Assembly (NCBI GenBank): GCA_934646845.1
Contig: CAKUEV010000141.1
Location: 1 to 5,272, forward strand
DNA from: an uncultured Slackia sp.
GTDB lineage: Bacteria; Actinomycetota; Coriobacteriia; Coriobacteriales; Eggerthellaceae
Length of the DNA stretch: 5,272 bases
Direction of reading: 5' to 3'
Shown: piece by piece, positions 1 through 5,272 of the stretch
Numbering within the stretch: the first letter of the stretch is position 1
How the letters are laid out: each line of letters begins with the position of its first letter
Made by a program: the position numbers and the translations under genes
The notes under the pieces: model-generated
Told to the model about the DNA's origin: nothing
Database searches by the model: none
Seen by the model: the letters and a program-made list of their open reading frames with translations, nothing else

Positions 1-1
1 G

Positions 2-988
2 CCGTTTTCGCGCAAGGGCGAGGGCGTGGGGTATTACATGCTTTCAGTTACGCTCGGCGCAGCGCTCGGCCCCTTGATGGGCTCGGCGTTTTCGAATTCC
101 AGCAATTTCGATGCGCTCTTTATCGCGTGCCTGGGCATGATTGCTGTGGGCTATATCGCGGCAATTGGTGTAGTTTTGCCTGGTCGTAAGCAGCGCGCAG
201 AAGCGGCCGGGGCGAAGCGTGGTGCCGAATGCGAGCCCGTGGAAACCGCCAAGGCTGCCGGCGCGCGCGAAGCGGTCGGCGAGGCGAAATTGGAAGGGGC
301 GACCAATGCGGCCGCAGTGGCTGGCGAGGCCGGATCGGCTGGCGAGGCTGGTGAGACGAAGCGCGACGGTTCGCGCGATTCGAACAGGCCCGTGAAAAAG
401 CACAAGCTCAGTCTGGCGAATTTCATCGAGGTGCGCGCGCTGCCCGTGTCAATCTCCATTATGGTGGGGTATCTCGCGTATGGCACCCTCATCACGTATA
501 TCAATCCTTACGCGGCCGAGGTGGGACTTACGGGCGCCGCGAACTTTTTCTTCGTGTCGTATTCCGTCGCCATGTTCGTAACGCGTCCGTTCACGGGGCG
601 CTGGTTCGATTCGGTCGGCGACAAGGGCATTATGACCTTGGGCTTCGTTTGCCTTGGTGTGAGCATGCTCATTATGGGTATCGCGCAAAATGGTGCCATG
701 CTGCTCGTATCGGCGGCGCTTTCCGGCGTGGGCGTTGGCTCGGTGCAGCCCAACGGCCTTGTGCTCGCTATGCGCCGCAGCCCCGATGAGCGTCTTACTG
801 CTGCGAATTCCACGTATTTCGTGCTGCTTGACGTGGCCATTGGACTGTGCCCGTTTTTGGTGGGCTGGATTGCGCCCGCGTTCGGCTATCGTGCGCTGTT
901 TCTCGTCATGGTGCCCGTGGTGGCGGCGAGCTACATCGTGTACATGGCGTTTCGCCGCGCCGGCCTTATCGTCGCAAAGAAGAAGTAG
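2..988 (+). CDS. MFS transporter, 5'-truncated by window edge
   Basis: C-terminal two thirds of a 12-helix major facilitator superfamily permease in the cytoplasmic membrane; the substrate cannot be told. The frame is open from base 2, so the real start lies upstream, and the GTG at 26 is internal. The visible part begins with a TM5 motif-C-like stretch (LGAALGPLMG), which in the family is typical of proton-coupled antiporters. TM6 follows at about 110-180, then a long hydrophilic central loop at about 185-406, then TM7-TM12. The loop between TM8 and TM9 carries a motif-A-like RPFTGRWFDSVGDKG (about 577-630), as expected at the start of the C-terminal half. The protein ends KKK-stop at 988. 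The central loop is about 74 residues, longer than is common, and rich in Ala, Gly, Glu and Lys. An efflux permease of the AraJ/YfcJ type is the best guess. The family call is firm, the substrate is not. Confidence 0.9.
   Translation, partial: PFSRKGEGVGYYMLSVTLGAALGPLMGSAFSNSSNFDALFIACLGMIAVGYIAAIGVVLPGRKQRAEAAGAKRGAECEPVETAKAAGAREAVGEAKLEGATNAAAVAGEAGSAGEAGETKRDGSRDSNRPVKKHKLSLANFIEVRALPVSISIMVGYLAYGTLITYINPYAAEVGLTGAANFFFVSYSVAMFVTRPFTGRWFDSVGDKGIMTLGFVCLGVSMLIMGIAQNGAMLLVSAALSGVGVGSVQPNGLVLAMRRSPDERLTAANSTYFVLLDVAIGLCPFLVGWIAPAFGYRALFLVMVPVVAASYIVYMAFRRAGLIVAKKK
319..348 (+). repeat. 12-bp direct repeat in the MFS loop
   Basis: GGCTGGCGAGGC occurs at 319-330 and again at 337-348, an 18-bp step that keeps frame and encodes the repeated peptide GEAGSAGEAGE in the central cytoplasmic loop. 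Its setting in a low-complexity Ala/Gly/Glu region suggests expansion by slippage. The copies are exact; the mechanism is inference. Confidence 0.6.
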
Positions 989-1028
989 TGCGCTTTTGGC
1001 GGCTGCTATCGTGTGAAGCGAGATGTTG

Positions 1029-1068
1029 GCGGTGACCTCACCGCGCAATGCGACCAAGGCGATTGCGC
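1029..1068. other. Overlapping hairpins between convergent genes
   Basis: The 117-bp gap between the stops of the transporter and the LysR gene holds two inverted repeats. GCGGTGA-CC-TCACCGC spans 1029-1044. GCGCAAT (1043-1049) pairs with ATTGCGC (1062-1068) across a 12-nt loop. They share two bases, so they would compete. Neither is followed by a T-run on either strand, so they are not clear intrinsic terminators, although they sit where a bidirectional terminator is expected. Confidence 0.3.
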
Positions 1069-1105
1069 TCGCTGCGTTTCTCATGGCGCGCTGTTTTCGC
1101 TGACG

Positions 1106-2002
1106 TTACGCCCTATCGTCTTCCTTGTTGCATTGGGCGATAAGGAAGTCTTTCAAAAGCTGGACGTGTTCAGGGTGAGTGGCATTGTCGTTTGCGTACA
1201 TCAGCAAATCGCATGTGAAGCCTGACAGGGGCACGACGACGGAATCGAGTCCGAGGCTGAGGCTGTAGCCCCGATAGGGAATAACGTCGATGAATCCTGC
1301 CCCCTCGTGCGTGGCGGCGTGAAGCGCTGTAATTACGTCTGGCGCAGCGCTGAACCTCAAGGGTATGCCCGCCCTTTCTGCTGCTTGCAATATGGGGGCC
1401 GAGGTGTTGGCGAATCCGGTGAGCTCCATGCCGGAGACATCTCGCAGCGAGAGTTCTTTGCGTGTCGCCAGGGGATTATTCTTCGACATAGATATGCCTA
1501 TGTCCCACGTGATTAGGGTAGTTGCTGAATACTCAGAGCGATTTTCAGCATCTAAGTTAAGCGCGAGGTCGGGCAATTCAGAGGAAACGAGTGCATGCAT
1601 CTCGGCGTCATTCGCGGCCATGTGTTCGACTATGTTGATGTTTGGGAAAGCCTGAGAGAAGTCGGAGAGGGTGTCTCGGAGGCTCGGGAGCAAAAACGGA
1701 AAAAACGTCGCGGGGTAGGCGACATTAAGTGAGACATGTTGGCATGCGAGCGCTTTTACGTGTCGTAGCGCTTCGTCGGCCATGCTCACTGCGGGTTTAA
1801 TTTCTTGAGCGAACGTCGTCCCTGCTTTTGTGAGCGACAGATGATTATGGCTGTTTTGAACGAGGGGCGCTCCGATTTCGCATTCGAGCGCGCGGAGGGC
1901 CTGGCGCATTGCTTGTCTTGAAATGAGACAACGTTCGGCGGCCTTTGTATAGTTCAGCGTTTCGGAAACCGCCAAAAAATATCGAAGTTGGCTTAATTCC
2001 AC
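1106..2002 (-). CDS. LysR-family transcriptional regulator
   Basis: A 298-residue cytoplasmic DNA-binding regulator of normal LysR length. The N-terminus MELSQLRYFLAV and the winged helix-turn-helix at residues about 16-45 (TKAAERCLISRQAMRQALRA) are typical, followed by LSLTKAG (55-61). Where most members have an LFxR-like segment this one has LVQN (47-50). Residues about 90-290 form the periplasmic-binding-protein-like effector domain (SLNVAYPATF onward). The start is GTG at 2002, chosen because the LysR N-terminus begins exactly there and a GAAAGGG ribosome site lies 7 nt upstream. It is transcribed divergently from the flavoprotein gene at 2167 with 164 bp between them, the usual layout of a LysR regulator and its target. 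It therefore probably controls that gene, with a substrate-like ligand as effector, and itself. The family is certain; target and ligand are inferred. Confidence 0.95.
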   Translation of the reverse strand: MELSQLRYFLAVSETLNYTKAAERCLISRQAMRQALRALECEIGAPLVQNSHNHLSLTKAGTTFAQEIKPAVSMADEALRHVKALACQHVSLNVAYPATFFPFLLPSLRDTLSDFSQAFPNINIVEHMAANDAEMHALVSSELPDLALNLDAENRSEYSATTLITWDIGISMSKNNPLATRKELSLRDVSGMELTGFANTSAPILQAAERAGIPLRFSAAPDVITALHAATHEGAGFIDVIPYRGYSLSLGLDSVVVPLSGFTCDLLMYANDNATHPEHVQLLKDFLIAQCNKEDDRA

Positions 2003-2009
2003 GGCTGCG

Positions 2010-2016
2010 CCCTTTC
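2010..2016 (-). promoter_or_regulatory. Ribosome binding site of the LysR gene
   Basis: On the minus strand the sequence reads GAAAGGG, 7 nt before the GTG codon at 2002-2000. It supports the non-ATG start, which also matches the conserved LysR N-terminus. Confidence 0.65.
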
Positions 2017-2031
2017 GTAATGCCGTTTCTT

Positions 2032-2054
2032 AAACGCAAGCTCTGCTTGCGTTT
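2032..2054. promoter_or_regulatory. 10-bp-arm palindrome, candidate LysR operator
   Basis: AAACGCAAGC at 2032-2041 and GCTTGCGTTT at 2045-2054 are perfect inverted copies around a 3-nt centre. An outer GCCG/CGGC pair (2022-2025, 2057-2060) adds imperfect symmetry. The site lies at the predicted start of the LysR transcript. It is also centred near -65 of the tentative flavoprotein promoter, where LysR proteins commonly have their recognition site. It lacks a T-N11-A at its exact centre, so it is not a textbook LysR box. It could instead act as an RNA hairpin in the LysR leader. Confidence 0.55.
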
Positions 2055-2061
2055 TGCGGCA

Positions 2062-2090
2062 AGTATATATCCTTTTTTCACAGGTGTGAA
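2062..2090 (-). promoter_or_regulatory. Candidate promoter of the LysR gene
   Basis: On the minus strand TTCACA (2090-2085) matches the -35 consensus in five of six bases and TATACT (2067-2062) the -10 in five of six, with an ideal 17-bp spacer. The predicted start is near 2055, giving a leader of about 50 nt. The -35 lies in one arm of the TTCACA/TGTGAA dyad, so a protein bound there would block it. Confidence 0.55.
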
Positions 2091-2101
2091 GCCCATATAG
2101 T
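2073..2101 (+). promoter_or_regulatory. Tentative promoter of the flavoprotein gene
   Basis: TATAGT at 2096-2101 matches the -10 consensus in five of six bases. The hexamer 17 bp upstream is TTTTTT (2073-2078), a poor -35, which fits a promoter needing an activator such as the divergent LysR protein. The predicted start is near 2108, leaving a leader of about 60 nt. Confidence 0.35.
2077..2090. promoter_or_regulatory. TTCACA-GG-TGTGAA dyad, candidate operator
   Basis: Perfect 6-bp arms around GG, in the middle of the divergent control region. One arm is the LysR-gene -35. On the plus strand the dyad would lie at about -31 to -18 of the tentative flavoprotein promoter. A second LysR contact site is the simplest reading. 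The arms are in the opposite order to a CRP site (TGTGA-N6-TCACA), so CRP is not suggested. Confidence 0.45.
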
Positions 2102-2154
2102 CTTGCGATGCGAAGGCGATTCCGGCGAAGGGCTGGTCGCGTTTCGCGTGTTGC

Positions 2155-2161
2155 AAGGAGG
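2155..2161 (+). promoter_or_regulatory. Strong ribosome binding site of the flavoprotein gene
   Basis: AAGGAGG, a full Shine-Dalgarno match, sits 5 nt before the ATG at 2167. It fixes the start and suggests high translation once the gene is transcribed. Confidence 0.85.
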
Positions 2162-2166
2162 AAAAT

Positions 2167-3861
2167 ATGCACAATGAAGGATTGAGTCGCCGTAATTTCT
2201 TCAAGGGCGCAGGCGTTGCTCTTGCTGGCGCCGCTGGCGCGGCCGCGCTTTCTGGCTGCGCGCCCGCCGCAAGCCAGAATTCGGCAGACGGCGATGCCAA
2301 AGGTGCGTCGGCGTCGAAGGCCGATTGGCTTGGCGAAGCTCCGCAGTTCAGCGATTCCGACGTGAAGGAAACCTACGATACCGAGGTTCTCGTCGTCGGT
2401 GCTGGCACGTCGGGCATTTTCGCGGCATGCTCCGCTGTCGAAAATGGCGCGAAATGCATCTGCATCGAGAAGGTTGGCGAAGACGCGGTGTCTGACGGCG
2501 TTCGCGATACGCTCGGCGCTCTTAATAGCTCGCAGCAGCAGGCCGATGGCGCTAATCCGAATCGTTTCGACGTCATCAACGAAATGGTTCGCCAGGCAAA
2601 TGGCTACGGCGACGATCGTCTGTATGCCGTGTGGGCTGACAATTCGGGCGAGGCCATTGACTGGTATACCGAGCGCTTGGCAGAGAACGATACGGTCTTT
2701 GCGCATGAGGTTGACGACCATACCAACCATATGCGCTTTCCCACCTATGACGTGGGACATTCCGTTCAGTGGAAGGGTCCCGAGTATTCCACGAGCTATA
2801 CCGCCGGCATTCTTATGGAGTACGGTAAGGGTCTGGGCCTTGAGGTTCATCACGATACCGCGTTGCAGTGCCTCATCAAAGATGAGACCGGTCGCGTAAC
2901 GGGCGCGTATGCCAAGCAGGGCAACGACGTTGTTCGCTACAATGCGAGCAAGGGCGTGATTATGTGCACGGGCGGTTACGCGTCCAACATGGATATGCTT
3001 GAGGCGCTGCAGCCTGAAACCGTGAAGCTCATCGGCATCAACAGCGCGTTCCCGGGTGTCACCGGCGACGGTATCAAGGCATGCCTGTGGGCAGGCGGCG
3101 TGATGGACGATTGCCATGCGGGCGTGCTTTTCGACCGAGCGGCGGTTGAACCTGACGCGACCGATGCCGCGAATGGCCAGTTGTTCTGGATGGGTAGCCA
3201 GCCCTTCTTGAAAGTCAACTTGGATGGCGAGCGCTTTACCAACGAATCTGGCTGCTACGACCATATTCTGCATACGTCGTTGAACCTGAAGGGTTCAACG
3301 TATTGCACCGTGTGGGACGCTAACTATGCGGCAGACATCGAGCGCTTCGACACGCATGGCTGCTCCCGCCTGTTCCCTCATGCGAACGGAACCGCGCCGG
3401 TCATGCCTCTCGTCGTCATTGACAGCATGAACCAAGATCTGATGGACAAGGGTTACATCGTTGAGTCCGACACCATCGAGGGCTTGGCTGAAAAGCTCAA
3501 CATTCCCGCTGATGCTTTCGCGAAAACGGTTGCTCGCTACAATGAGCTTGCCGATGCGGGCGATGACCCCGACTTTGGAAAAGAGGCGTATCGTTTGAGC
3601 CATATGGACACGCCTCCGTTCCGTGGCGTGCGCCAGCATGGCGGCTACTTCATTTCGACGCTTGACGGCGTGAAGATCGATACCGATATGCACGTCATCG
3701 ACGAGCATGGTGAAGCCATTCCGGGCTTGTATGCCGCAGGCGACTGCTCGGGCAGCTATTTTGGCAATAGCTATGTGAACTTGCTTTCCGGCGCTGCTGC
3801 AGGTCGTTCGGTCACGTTTGGCCGCCTCGCTGGTAAAAATGCTGCGAAGGACATCGCGTAA
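2167..3861 (+). CDS. Tat-exported FAD-dependent reductase (FAD_binding_2 family)
   Basis: A 564-residue flavoprotein of the superfamily containing flavocytochrome c fumarate reductase and 3-ketosteroid dehydrogenase. A twin-arginine signal SRRNFFK (residues 7-13) is followed by an Ala/Gly-rich hydrophobic stretch and a lipobox-like LSGC (28-31). It is thus probably exported folded with FAD and anchored by lipid at Cys31. The FAD fold shows GAGTSG (78-83), Glu101 ending the second strand, CTGG (267-270), TGDG (299-302) and the C-terminal GLYAAGDCSGSYFGN (520-534). No haem motif or FMN-binding domain is present, so electrons must come from a separate partner not seen here. In fumarate reductases the segment after RFxNE holds the proton-donating Arg; here it is Tyr364 (ERFTNESGCYD). 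The second Arg, in the GANR segment, is replaced by Tyr536 (GNSYVNLLSG), and the His of HHTMGG is absent. These tyrosines resemble those of ketosteroid dehydrogenases, so an enone or enoate substrate is plausible but unproven. Divergent from a LysR regulator, its likely controller. Confidence 0.9.
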   Translation: MHNEGLSRRNFFKGAGVALAGAAGAAALSGCAPAASQNSADGDAKGASASKADWLGEAPQFSDSDVKETYDTEVLVVGAGTSGIFAACSAVENGAKCICIEKVGEDAVSDGVRDTLGALNSSQQQADGANPNRFDVINEMVRQANGYGDDRLYAVWADNSGEAIDWYTERLAENDTVFAHEVDDHTNHMRFPTYDVGHSVQWKGPEYSTSYTAGILMEYGKGLGLEVHHDTALQCLIKDETGRVTGAYAKQGNDVVRYNASKGVIMCTGGYASNMDMLEALQPETVKLIGINSAFPGVTGDGIKACLWAGGVMDDCHAGVLFDRAAVEPDATDAANGQLFWMGSQPFLKVNLDGERFTNESGCYDHILHTSLNLKGSTYCTVWDANYAADIERFDTHGCSRLFPHANGTAPVMPLVVIDSMNQDLMDKGYIVESDTIEGLAEKLNIPADAFAKTVARYNELADAGDDPDFGKEAYRLSHMDTPPFRGVRQHGGYFISTLDGVKIDTDMHVIDEHGEAIPGLYAAGDCSGSYFGNSYVNLLSGAAAGRSVTFGRLAGKNAAKDIA

Positions 3862-3905
3862 TCGCGAGGCCCCAAGCGCTATCTCATCTTCTATAACCCT
3901 CCCTG

Positions 3906-3938
3906 AAAAGGCCGAAGCTCTTGTGCTTCGGCCTTTTT
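3906..3938 (+). terminator. Intrinsic terminator after the flavoprotein gene
   Basis: A perfect 13-bp stem (AAAAGGCCGAAGC at 3906-3918, GCTTCGGCCTTTT at 3925-3937) closes a 6-nt loop and runs into a T-tract. It begins 44 nt after the stop codon. The A-run on the left arm would give a U-run on the other strand, so it may work in both directions. It makes the ATPase a separate transcription unit. Confidence 0.93.
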
Positions 3939-3958
3939 GCTGCGCACGGGAGTTTTGC

Positions 3959-3985
3959 CGCGATGGGCGTCAATCGCCCGTCGCG
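3959..3985. other. GC-rich hairpin of unknown role
   Basis: CGCGATGGGCG (3959-3969) pairs with CGCCCGTCGCG (3975-3985) across TCAAT: an 11-bp stem with one G-T wobble. There is no T-run, so it is not an intrinsic terminator. It lies 20 nt after one and about 100 nt before the repeat array. It could be a REP-like element, an RNA structure or chance in GC-rich DNA. Confidence 0.4.
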
Positions 3986-4083
3986 TGTTGAAAGCGCGAG
4001 CGCGTCGATGGCGACTGGCATCGCGCACGCTACGATGACAGCGATGATTCGTGTTGCCCGGTCGGAGTGTTGGAAATCGCGAA

Positions 4084-4171
4084 TCTTGCAAAGTTACTTT
4101 GCAAGAAAAAGAGGAATCTTGCAAAGTAGAACTGCAAGAATTACAATTTCTTGCAAAGTAGAACTGCAAGA
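4084..4171. repeat. Three 23-bp palindromic direct repeats, candidate operator array
   Basis: Copies lie at 4084-4106, 4117-4139 and 4149-4171, with start-to-start steps of 33 and 32 bp, close to three helical turns. All fit TCTTGCA-N9-TGCAAGA and all share the left arm TCTTGCAAAGT. Copy 1 is a perfect palindrome (11-bp arms around one T). Copies 2 and 3 are identical to each other over 23 bp, with an imperfect right half (GAACTGCAAGA). The linkers of 10 and 9 bp are unrelated. Copy 3 ends 2 nt before the GGAG ribosome site of the ATPase gene, and a promoter is embedded in copies 2-3. A set of protein-binding sites on one DNA face, controlling the ATPase gene, is the best reading. The repeats are directly visible; the role is inferred. 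Confidence 0.9.
4119..4147 (+). promoter_or_regulatory. Candidate ATPase promoter built into the repeats
   Basis: TTGCAA at 4119-4124, inside repeat copy 2, is a four-of-six -35. TACAAT at 4142-4147, in the linker between copies 2 and 3, is a five-of-six -10. The spacer is exactly 17 bp. Transcription would start near 4154, inside copy 3, leaving a leader of about 30 nt. The TTGCAA hexamers of copies 1 and 3 have no matching -10. Binding at the repeats would cover both the -35 and the start site, which points to repression. Confidence 0.6.
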
Positions 4172-4183
4172 TTGGAGCTTAGC

Positions 4184-5272
4184 ATGCCGTTTAACGCTCT
4201 TGTCCAAGAGAAAATTTTGGATTTCGAACAGCTCGGCATTCCTGAGGTCTTTGAGCGAGACCTTCGCCTTTTGCCTATTCAAAAACCTGCGCGGAACAAC
4301 CTTGCGCAGATAGTTGTCGGCACGCGCCGTTGTGGGAAAACGTACAGGCTCTTTCAGGAAATGCACGATGTCGTTGCCGCAGGCTATGATCCTCGCACCA
4401 TTCTTTATTTCAACTTCGAGGATGAACGGCTCAAGCCCTATTCCTCTGAACTTCTTTCCGACGTGCTCGATACATTTTTTGCGCTTCATCCCATCGCCAA
4501 GGAAACAGGCTGTTTCCTCTTTTTCGACGAAATTCAAGAAGTGCCCGATTGGAGCGTGTTTTTGCGTCGTGTTATTGATTCCAACGAGGTCACCGTTTAC
4601 GTAACGGGTTCTTCGTCAAAGATGCTTTCGGCGGAGTTGGCTTCGGGGTTTAGGGGGCGTTCTCTTTCTCGCGAGCTCTTTCCCTTGAGTTTTTCCGAGT
4701 TCGTGAGGCATACGACAGGGCGATCGATTGGGCAAGCGGCGGCATGCTCCTCGACCGATGCGGCGGTGCTGAGGGGCGCGTTGCGCGACTATTTGCTGCG
4801 TGGCGGATATTTCGCTGCGCTCGCGCTTTCGGCCGCAGACGGCATGATGCTCATGCAGGAATATGCATATCGCACGGCGGCAATGGATGTAATTGAGCGC
4901 TACAACTTGCGCGCTCCGCAAGTCGCTGTGAGCTTTCTTTCTCGTTGCCTCGCTTCGTCAGGGCGAGAGCTGTCGGTGAATAAAATCGCCAACGAATTCA
5001 AGAGCCGCGGCGTCTCAACTTCGCGCGAGACGCTATCGAGTCTCCTCTCGTATTATGAAGAGGCATACTTGCTCTTCTCGCTGGGGGACCTTAATCGCTC
5101 GCTGGCTGATAATTCGCGGTCGAGTTCGAAGGTCTATGCTGTCGACCCTGGCATGTTCGCGGCGTTCTCGAGGGCAGCGAGCAAAGAGGACGGACAGCGG
5201 CTTGAAACGGCTGTGTTCAACAAATTGCGCCGCGAGGCGCCGATTGTCCGCTCGGGCTCTCTCGCCCGATTG
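4184..5272 (+). CDS. AAA_14/DUF4143-type ATPase, 3'-truncated by window edge
   Basis: First 363 residues of a predicted P-loop ATPase of the COG1373 type, whose members usually run to about 380-450 residues; the frame is open to the window end. Walker A is GTRRCGKT (46-53) and Walker B FLFFDEIQ (111-118, Asp115 and Glu116). A sensor-like VYVTGSSSKMLS (138-149) and GFRGRS (155-160) follow. The DUF4143 part includes LRDYLLRGGYF (200-210), MDVIERYNLR (234-243), a helix-turn-helix-like LSVNKIANEF and onward (263-298), and KVYAVDPGMF (316-325). The last visible segment, LETAVFNKLRRE (340-351), is where a nuclease-like C-terminal fold usually begins. The ATG at 4184 is preceded 6 nt away by GGAG (4174-4177), and the nearest upstream in-frame stop is at 4127. 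The cellular role of the family is not established. A terminator separates it from the flavoprotein, and the palindromic repeats immediately upstream suggest dedicated, perhaps self-, regulation. Confidence 0.88.
   Translation, partial: MPFNALVQEKILDFEQLGIPEVFERDLRLLPIQKPARNNLAQIVVGTRRCGKTYRLFQEMHDVVAAGYDPRTILYFNFEDERLKPYSSELLSDVLDTFFALHPIAKETGCFLFFDEIQEVPDWSVFLRRVIDSNEVTVYVTGSSSKMLSAELASGFRGRSLSRELFPLSFSEFVRHTTGRSIGQAAACSSTDAAVLRGALRDYLLRGGYFAALALSAADGMMLMQEYAYRTAAMDVIERYNLRAPQVAVSFLSRCLASSGRELSVNKIANEFKSRGVSTSRETLSSLLSYYEEAYLLFSLGDLNRSLADNSRSSSKVYAVDPGMFAAFSRAASKEDGQRLETAVFNKLRREAPIVRSGSLARL

Larger units (their letters stand above)
3862..4183. other. 322-bp intergenic region with terminator, hairpin and repeat array
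   Basis: Between the flavoprotein stop and the ATPase start. It holds an intrinsic terminator (3906-3938), a GC-rich hairpin (3959-3985) and a triple palindromic repeat with an embedded promoter (4084-4171). Bases 3986 to 4083 are GC-rich and show no gene or signal I can support. Base composition turns visibly AT-rich in the repeat section. Reading frames crossing the region have no recognisable protein features. Confidence 0.8.

Noticed and set aside
26..28. GTG at 26 as the start of the MFS gene
   Set aside because: The frame is open to base 2 with transporter-like sequence (SRKGEGVGYY), and a start here would remove the first four helices.
2032..2055. Intrinsic terminator on the plus strand
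   Set aside because: The stem is followed by only four T, no plus-strand gene ends upstream, and the position in a divergent promoter region favours an operator.
2077..2090. CRP/FNR-type site
   Set aside because: The half-sites are in the reverse order with a 2-bp centre, unlike TGTGA-N6-TCACA or TTGAT-N4-ATCAA.
2110..2131. GCGAAGG direct repeat in the flavoprotein leader (2110-2116, 2125-2131)
   Set aside because: Seven bases in GC-rich DNA are within chance expectation, with no other supporting feature.
1993..3273. 426-residue open frame on the minus strand opposite the flavoprotein
   Set aside because: It is a by-product of GC-rich codon use. The plus-strand gene has a strong ribosome site, a Tat signal and a complete set of FAD motifs.
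2167..3861. Naming the gene as fumarate reductase (frdA or fccA)
   Set aside because: The key Arg and His positions of fumarate reductases are not conserved, and no haem, FMN or FrdB-like partner is present.
4084..4171. Short CRISPR array
   Set aside because: The repeats are palindromic over nearly their full length, the gaps are only 9-10 bp, too short for spacers, and no cas gene is near.
3921..4537. Small open frames on both strands across the repeat array and the start of the ATPase gene
   Set aside because: Their sequence is largely translated repeat or antisense of the ATPase, with no family features or ribosome sites.

Overview
The window looks like chromosomal DNA from a GC-rich anaerobic actinobacterium, most likely a gut member of the Coriobacteriia/Eggerthellaceae. 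The main reason is a Tat-exported, stand-alone FAD reductase divergent from its own LysR regulator, an arrangement very common in that group. The high G/C third positions agree. This taxonomic call is inference; there is no rRNA or marker gene here.

Layout: (1) 1-988 (+) is the 3' part of a major facilitator superfamily (MFS) transporter whose start lies upstream of the window. It carries an unusually long Ala/Gly/Glu/Lys-rich central loop. (2) 989-1105 is a short convergent gap with weak hairpins. (3) 1106-2002 (-) is a LysR-type regulator with a GTG start. (4) 2003-2166 is a divergent control region. It holds a 10-bp-arm palindrome, a TTCACA-GG-TGTGAA dyad and a good minus-strand promoter. 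(5) 2167-3861 (+) is a Tat-signal, probably lipid-anchored, flavoprotein of the fumarate reductase/3-ketosteroid dehydrogenase superfamily, closed by a strong intrinsic terminator. (6) 3862-4183 is a 322-bp gap with that terminator, a GC-rich hairpin and three copies of a 23-bp palindromic repeat. (7) 4184-5272 (+) is an AAA_14/DUF4143-type ATPase cut off by the window end.

How the parts work together: the LysR protein probably controls the divergent reductase in response to that enzyme's substrate or a related compound. The reductase would act outside the cytoplasmic membrane as a terminal electron-accepting enzyme. Its active-site positions do not match fumarate reductase: Tyr is found where the catalytic Arg residues are expected, as in ketosteroid dehydrogenases, so the substrate is unknown but is plausibly an enone- or enoate-type compound. 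The transporter is not clearly linked to this pair, since it converges on the regulator.

The most interesting element is the repeat array in front of the ATPase. Three TCTTGCA-N9-TGCAAGA sites lie at 32-33 bp steps (about three DNA turns). A promoter is built into them, with its -35 inside copy 2, its -10 between copies 2 and 3, and the predicted start of transcription inside copy 3. This looks like a dedicated operator, possibly read by the ATPase itself.
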